A stretch of DNA of 5,626 bases from contig JAITEX010000041.1 of the NCBI GenBank assembly GCA_031281765.1, positions 1-5,626 on the forward strand, read 5' to 3'. Below, piece by piece: positions 1 to 3,734 of the stretch. The DNA comes from Eubacteriales Family XIII. Incertae Sedis bacterium. GTDB lineage: Bacteria; Bacillota; Clostridia; Peptostreptococcales; Anaerovoracaceae. Both the position numbers and the translations under genes were made by a program. Under the pieces are notes generated by a model. The model ran no database searches. It was not told the DNA's origin and was given only the letters and a program-made list of their open reading frames with translations. The number at the start of each line of letters is the position of its first letter. Position 1 is the stretch's first letter.

Positions 1-134
1 CCGCGATAATAGCGCGAATGTTCCCGGACATAGGACAGCAGAAAATTGAGCCGGCGCAGATGATAGTCCGCAAGCCCTGCCCGTGAGAGCGCGTCCGGGT
101 ATATCCCTGTTTTTTTTGCCGTCCAATTATCCAT
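1..134 (-). CDS. AMP-dependent CoA ligase, phenylacetate-CoA ligase-like (N-terminal fragment, runs off window)
   Basis: Only the first 44 residues are present; the gene continues beyond base 1. It starts with ATG at 134-132. The visible peptide has the pattern LADYHLRRLNFLL followed by SYVREHSRYYR, which resembles the N-terminal helix of phenylacetate-CoA ligase-like enzymes, where a run of the type 'L..rQ..rL...l.yar..S.fYr' precedes the adenylation domain. Such enzymes activate a carboxylate with ATP to an acyl-adenylate and pass it to coenzyme A in the cytoplasm. None of the catalytic motifs (P-loop-like, A8/A10) lies in the window, so the reaction is inferred. The start overlaps the stop of the upstream methyltransferase by 8 bases, so the two are probably translationally coupled in one operon. 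Neighbour content points to the DVU_1553-type ligase found beside MOP-type aldehyde oxidoreductases. The CoA-ligase-like call is moderately sure, the subfamily less so, the substrate unknown. Confidence 0.68.
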   Translation of the reverse strand, partial: MDNWTAKKTGIYPDALSRAGLADYHLRRLNFLLSYVREHSRYYR

Positions 135-816
135 GTGCGGTACTCCCGGAATCCTCCGCCGGTCCGTTTCCGAAAATGCTCATCGCATAGCCGGATCCGG
201 TCGGGTTTTCGCCGGCAAACGGCCCGCAGTACGCCGCCACATCCTCACCCGCGGGCGTGACGCTTTCGAAATACGCGGCGAGCGAACCGTAGTCAAAAAT
301 TATTTGCCCTGCCCACGACAGAAGCTCGTCGGACAGGTCTTCCTCATAGATTTTCGTGAATCCCGCGGAGCGGATGGCGTCCTCCATTTTGCTTACGCGC
401 ATATCGAGCAGCACGAGTTTTCCGCCGGGAACGAGAGCCGCGGATATTTTTTCAAAAAGCTCCCGCTTGCCTTCAATCAAAGACAGCGTACATTCGGAGC
501 AGACAATATCATAAGGGGACGGTTCCTTTGTGTTATCAGCAGCACAAGGGAACCGTCCCCCTGTGTTGCCCGCGTCTTCACGCAGAAACCGGACGCTTCC
601 GTTCCGCGGCGGCGGGCCGCCCGCCGCTTCCTCTATGGCCGCGCGGGATGTGTCGACGCCCGTTACCTCGCAGCAAAACCGCTCCGCTATCAAGCGCGAC
701 ATACGCCCCGCCGCGCAACCTATTTCAAGCACCTTCATGCCCTGCCGCAGGCCCGCTTTTCCCAAGGCTTTCAATAGTATTTCCGCGTCGCCGGGGCTGA
801 TTTTTCCGCTGTACAT
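127..816 (-). CDS. Class I SAM-dependent methyltransferase, probably DVU_1556 type, with an in-frame hairpin-repeat insertion
   Basis: A 229-residue cytoplasmic protein with a Rossmann-type SAM-binding fold. Motif I is VLEIGCAAGR (residues 29-38). The acidic end of strand 2 is VTGVD (51-55), where D55 should bind the SAM ribose. RFLREDAG (76-83) is the region that contacts the adenine. YDIVCSECTLSL (102-113) is motif IV-like, and LVPGGKLVLLDMR (128-140) is the usual post-I strand. The 'ECxLSL' and C-terminal 'AGF' features suit the DVU_1556 family that accompanies MOP-type oxidoreductases; the substrate is unknown. I chose ATG 816 because residues 1-28 form the expected N-terminal helix before motif I. 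The frame is open for another 120 codons upstream, but that stretch is antisense to the oxidoreductase gene and looks like chance. No clear Shine-Dalgarno precedes 816, and a possible -10 box sits so close that the transcript may be nearly leaderless. Residues 86-101 are encoded by a 46-base hairpin repeat inserted between the adenine loop and motif IV. The core motifs on both sides are intact, so the gene may still work. Confidence 0.85.
   Translation of the reverse strand: MYSGKISPGDAEILLKALGKAGLRQGMKVLEIGCAAGRMSRLIAERFCCEVTGVDTSRAAIEEAAGGPPPRNGSVRFLREDAGNTGGRFPCAADNTKEPSPYDIVCSECTLSLIEGKRELFEKISAALVPGGKLVLLDMRVSKMEDAIRSAGFTKIYEEDLSDELLSWAGQIIFDYGSLAAYFESVTPAGEDVAAYCGPFAGENPTGSGYAMSIFGNGPAEDSGSTAHG
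143..147 (-). promoter_or_regulatory. Ribosome binding site of the CoA ligase gene
   Basis: On the minus strand GGGAG (147 to 143) lies 8 bases before the ATG at 134-132, a good spacing. A stronger GGAGG lies further upstream (157-153), 18 bases from the start. Both fall inside the 3' end of the methyltransferase gene, as expected for overlapping, coupled genes. This site supports the ATG at 134 as the true start. Confidence 0.55.
515..560. repeat. REP/MITE-like hairpin repeat inside the methyltransferase gene
   Basis: An 18-base left arm (515-532, beginning GGGGACGGTTCC) pairs with a right arm (543-560, ending GGAACCGTCCCC) around a 10-base loop (533-542, TTATCAGCAG). The arms are perfectly complementary except for one G-T position (527/548). 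From memory, GGGGACGGTTC-type palindromes occur in many copies in clostridial genomes and resemble REP or small non-autonomous elements mobilised by transposases such as RAYT/IS200 relatives; this cannot be checked here. No second copy occurs in the window. It is read through in the methyltransferase frame as residues 86-101 (GGRFPCAADNTKEPSP), without a stop or frameshift. Confidence 0.75.
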
Positions 817-817
817 A

Positions 818-826
818 TGATATACT
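818..826 (+). promoter_or_regulatory. Putative extended -10 promoter for the oxidoreductase operon
   Basis: TGATATACT (818-826) matches an extended -10 element (TGnTATAAT) at all but one conserved base. The -35 region is weak: CTGATT at 797-802, 18 bases upstream, matches TTGACA at 3 of 6 positions. This fits an extended -10 promoter. Transcription would begin near 833 and leave a leader of about 54 bases before the ATG at 887. It lies in the AT-rich strip between divergent genes, the only non-coding stretch in the window. Inferred from sequence only. Confidence 0.4.
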
Positions 827-852
827 ATAACAAAACAATGTTGCCTATACAA
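824..852 (-). promoter_or_regulatory. Putative divergent promoter for the methyltransferase/CoA ligase operon
   Basis: On the minus strand TTGTAT (852-847) and TATAGT (829-824) are separated by 17 bases. The -10 box matches the consensus at 5 of 6 positions, the -35 only at 3 of 6. Its expected start point would fall at about 816-818, at the methyltransferase ATG itself, so the message would be leaderless or nearly so. That agrees with the absence of a ribosome binding site there. It overlaps the rightward promoter's -10 element, so the two polymerases could compete. Speculative. Confidence 0.3.
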
Positions 853-858
853 CTTGTT
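834..858. promoter_or_regulatory. Imperfect inverted repeat between the divergent genes (possible operator)
   Basis: AACAA-t-GTTG (834-843) is mirrored by CAAC-TTGTT (850-858) across a 6-base spacer CCTATA, with one unpaired base (839). It sits just downstream of the rightward -10 element, about where transcription would begin, and overlaps the leftward -35 box. That is a natural place for a repressor to act on both operons, or for a weak 5' leader hairpin. No regulator gene is in the window. Confidence 0.35.
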
Positions 859-873
859 GGTTAGGATTCTTAC

Positions 874-879
874 GGAGGT
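874..879 (+). promoter_or_regulatory. Ribosome binding site of the molybdenum oxidoreductase
   Basis: GGAGGT (874-879) is a perfect anti-16S match with 7 bases to the ATG at 887. This fixes the start at 887 rather than at the in-frame TTG at 854, which would place this site inside the gene. An out-of-frame ATG at 882 is too close to the site to compete well. Confidence 0.85.
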
Positions 880-886
880 CAATGCG

Positions 887-3733
887 ATGCTGAAACTACA
901 GAGGAAATCGTTATTAATCAACGGTGTTGAGCGTTTTGTGGTGTATGATCCGGAGAATGACAGCTTAGCTGAGGTTTTGCGAAGGCTCGGGTTGACGGGC
1001 GTAAAAGTCGGCTGCAAAGCGGGGGTCTGCGGCGCCTGCTCCGTCATCCTGAACGGCAAGGTTATCCGCAGCTGCGTCACTAAAATGGCGAAGGTCGATG
1101 AGTTCTCCGAAATCACGACCATTGAGGGCATTGGCGCTCCGGGCAGGCTCCATCCGCTACAGCAGGCGTGGATCACCTACGGCGGGGTCCAATGCGGTTT
1201 CTGTTCTCCGGGATTTATTATATCCGCCTATCAATTATTAAAGGAAAACCCGGACCCGTCCAGAGCGGAAGTCCGCGCCTGGTTCAAATCGCATAATAAT
1301 GTCTGCCGCTGTACCGGGTACAAACCCCTTGTCGATGCAGTGATGGCCGCCGCCGCGGTGCTTCGGGGTGAAAAGACCATGGATGACATCACCTACGATT
1401 TCGAGGGTGAAACGGACATCTACGGCAGCAAGCATCCACGCCCGACCGCGCTTGCGAAGGTGACGGGCCTGACGGATTACGGCGATGACCTCAAACTGAA
1501 GATGCCCGAGGGCGTCGTCCATCTCGTCCCCGTCCTTTCACAGGTTCTGCACGGACGGATCCGAAACATCGACATAGCCGAGGCCGAAGCCGCGGAGGGC
1601 GTTATCAAGGTAATCCTTGCCGGTGATATAAAGGGTCCGAACAACATCGAGTTCCCCGCCGTAATCCCACGGCAAAAGGGCACGGGGCTTACGGAGTTCC
1701 CGATAATAACGGGAGATATTATTCACCGGTACGGCGATGTGCTTGCGGTGGTTGCGGCTGATACGGAGCGAAACGCGCGGGCGGCCGCGAAACTCGTAAA
1801 GGTTGATGTCGAAGAACTGCCCGCCTACCGTTCCGTTCTTGAGTCCTTCCTGCCCGACGCGGTGCAGCTTCACAAAGGCGTTCCGAACTACTATCTGGCG
1901 CAGCCGGTATACAAGGGAGAGGACACCCTCGATATTTTCGAATCCGCCGCGGAAAGGGACCTGCTCGTATCGTCGGGCAGTTTCCATTCACAGCACGAAC
2001 CCCACCTCCCCATGGAGCCGGATGTGGTGCAGGGCTATTTTGACGAGGAAGGCCGCCTCACCATACAGTGCAAATCCCAGGCGGTCGGCGAAAACGTCGA
2101 GGCCATAGAATTGGCGCTCGGGATCCCCGCCGAGAAAATTCGCATAATAAACAACCCCGTCGGAGGAAGTTTCGGTTATTCCACGTCGGCGAACACCTTT
2201 GCGCTTGTCGGCGCCTGCGTCCTGATTCTCGAGCGGCACTGCACGATGACGCTCACCTATGCCGAATTCAACCATACGACGGGCAAACGTTCCGCAACCT
2301 ATACCAACGGAAGGATCGCCACCGGCAAGGACGGAAGGATCGTCGCGGCGGAATACGACCTTGCCCTGGACCATGGGTCATATTCGGTCATGGGCAGCAA
2401 GATTTTCAACAATCTCGTTTCCGTCGGCTTCCACGGCTATAATGTCCCCAATTTCAAGGCCCTCGCGCGCGGCGGGGCGTCAAACCACGCGTTTAACACG
2501 GCATATCGCGGTTTCGGCGCGCCGCAGATATATACGGCCACCGAGGCGCTGATAGACATGTCTGCGGAAAAAGCGGGTATGGACCCGTGGGAATTCCGTT
2601 ATCTGAACGCCGCGAGGCCGGGTGATTTGACGATAAACAGCAGGCCGTACCACGATTATTATTATCCTGCTATGCTTGAAAAGATAAAGCCCGTCTATGA
2701 CGAGTACAAGGCAGAGGCGGAAAAGGCGAAATCCGAGGGCCGCAGCGTCGGCGTCGGAATCAGCCTCGGCGGGTTTATTATTACGCTCGGGTTTATCGAT
2801 CGCTGCGAAGTCGACGTCGAGCTGAATCCCGACAACACCTTCACGCTCTACAATACGTGGGAAGACGTCGGCCAGGGCGGCGACATCGGCTCGCTGACGC
2901 ATTTCGTCAAGGCCCTGGAGCCCATGGGCGTACGCCCGGAGCAGGTGAGATTAGTCATGAACGACAGCGCGCTCTGCCCGGATTCCGGGGTCGCGGCGGC
3001 ATCGCGCTCGCATTATATGGGCGGAAACGCCACCATCGACGGGGCGAACAAGCTGATGGACGCAATGCGCAAGCCCGACGGTACGTGGCGCACCTATGAA
3101 GAGATGGTCAGCGAGGGGATCCCGACAAAATACAGAGGGCATTACGACCAGATGGATCTGGGGCTCACCCCGGGGCTCGACCCGAATACCGGCGAGGGCG
3201 AGAAGAACCCGACCTATATGTATGCCGTCAATACCTGCCTCGTCGAGGTAGACCCGCAGAGCGGGAAAACGGACGTCCTGAGATATACCACGGTGGCGGA
3301 CGTCGGCGTCATCGGGAACCGCCTGTCCGTAGAGGGGCAGGGCTATGGCGGGCTTTCGCATTCCATCGGTTTTGCGTTGTCGGAGGACTATCAGCCCGAC
3401 AGCAGGCACGGCAATATAATTTCCTGCGGCATACCGACCATCGATAGGATACCGGATGATTTCAATTTGATTTTCATTGAAAACCCGCGGCCCCTCGGAC
3501 CTCACGGTTCCTGCGGCTGCTCCGAGGATTTCCAGAGCTCCGGGCATATGGCGGTCATTAACGCGATTTACAACGCAACGGGCGTCCGCGTATTTGAGCT
3601 GCCGGCAACGCCGGACAAAATCAAGAGCGGCCTCGAGAAGATAGAAAACGGAGAGGATTTGACGCCGCCGCCGTATTACTTCGGCTCCGATTTCGAGGAG
3701 GAGCTGGCGGAGATACGGAAGAATCCGCTGTAA
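887..3733 (+). CDS. Molybdopterin-dependent aldehyde oxidoreductase, MOP type (xanthine oxidase family)
   Basis: A 948-residue cytoplasmic molybdenum hydroxylase that closely follows the Desulfovibrio gigas MOP architecture (about 907 residues). The plant-ferredoxin [2Fe-2S] domain (1-80) has C43, C48, C51 and C63. The helical [2Fe-2S] domain (81-160) has C103, C106, C140 and C142. A linker and hammerhead domain start near residue 165, with KVTGLTDYGDD at 191-201. Two molybdopterin domains follow, with VGGSFG (425-430), YRGFGAPQ around R541, WEDVGQGGDIG around V661, and the catalytic glutamate E880 in GSCGCSED. From memory these align with D. gigas F421, R533, H653 and E869. The family hydroxylates aldehydes or related carbons using water, sending electrons from Mo through the two Fe-S clusters. 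There is no FAD domain or separate FAD subunit, so the flavoprotein starting one base after the stop is the likely acceptor. Oddities are Val at the His653 position and GCSEDFQSSGH where MOP has GVGELPLTSPH, which suggest a changed pocket; 'aldehyde' as substrate is a family label only. Confidence 0.95.
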   Translation: MLKLQRKSLLINGVERFVVYDPENDSLAEVLRRLGLTGVKVGCKAGVCGACSVILNGKVIRSCVTKMAKVDEFSEITTIEGIGAPGRLHPLQQAWITYGGVQCGFCSPGFIISAYQLLKENPDPSRAEVRAWFKSHNNVCRCTGYKPLVDAVMAAAAVLRGEKTMDDITYDFEGETDIYGSKHPRPTALAKVTGLTDYGDDLKLKMPEGVVHLVPVLSQVLHGRIRNIDIAEAEAAEGVIKVILAGDIKGPNNIEFPAVIPRQKGTGLTEFPIITGDIIHRYGDVLAVVAADTERNARAAAKLVKVDVEELPAYRSVLESFLPDAVQLHKGVPNYYLAQPVYKGEDTLDIFESAAERDLLVSSGSFHSQHEPHLPMEPDVVQGYFDEEGRLTIQCKSQAVGENVEAIELALGIPAEKIRIINNPVGGSFGYSTSANTFALVGACVLILERHCTMTLTYAEFNHTTGKRSATYTNGRIATGKDGRIVAAEYDLALDHGSYSVMGSKIFNNLVSVGFHGYNVPNFKALARGGASNHAFNTAYRGFGAPQIYTATEALIDMSAEKAGMDPWEFRYLNAARPGDLTINSRPYHDYYYPAMLEKIKPVYDEYKAEAEKAKSEGRSVGVGISLGGFIITLGFIDRCEVDVELNPDNTFTLYNTWEDVGQGGDIGSLTHFVKALEPMGVRPEQVRLVMNDSALCPDSGVAAASRSHYMGGNATIDGANKLMDAMRKPDGTWRTYEEMVSEGIPTKYRGHYDQMDLGLTPGLDPNTGEGEKNPTYMYAVNTCLVEVDPQSGKTDVLRYTTVADVGVIGNRLSVEGQGYGGLSHSIGFALSEDYQPDSRHGNIISCGIPTIDRIPDDFNLIFIENPRPLGPHGSCGCSEDFQSSGHMAVINAIYNATGVRVFELPATPDKIKSGLEKIENGEDLTPPPYYFGSDFEEELAEIRKNPL

Positions 3734-3734
3734 T

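Noticed and set aside
133..777. Rightward 214-codon open frame
   Set aside because: It lies opposite the methyltransferase, whose motifs are clear. Its translation is Arg-rich with no domain pattern, as expected of a GC-rich shadow frame.
854..886. TTG at 854 as start of the oxidoreductase
   Set aside because: It would place the perfect GGAGGT site inside the gene and add 11 residues that the family lacks. The ATG at 887 has ideal spacing.
817..1176. N-terminal extension of the methyltransferase frame by 120 codons
   Set aside because: This part is antisense to the start of the oxidoreductase gene, is low in recognisable motifs, and would cover the promoter region. The protein fold begins naturally at the ATG at 816.
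2307..2342. 12-base direct repeat (ACGGAAGGATCG) at 2307 and 2331
   Set aside because: Two copies only, 24 bases apart, encoding N/DGRI in a beta-rich part of the oxidoreductase. It is best explained by similar peptide segments and shared codon choice.
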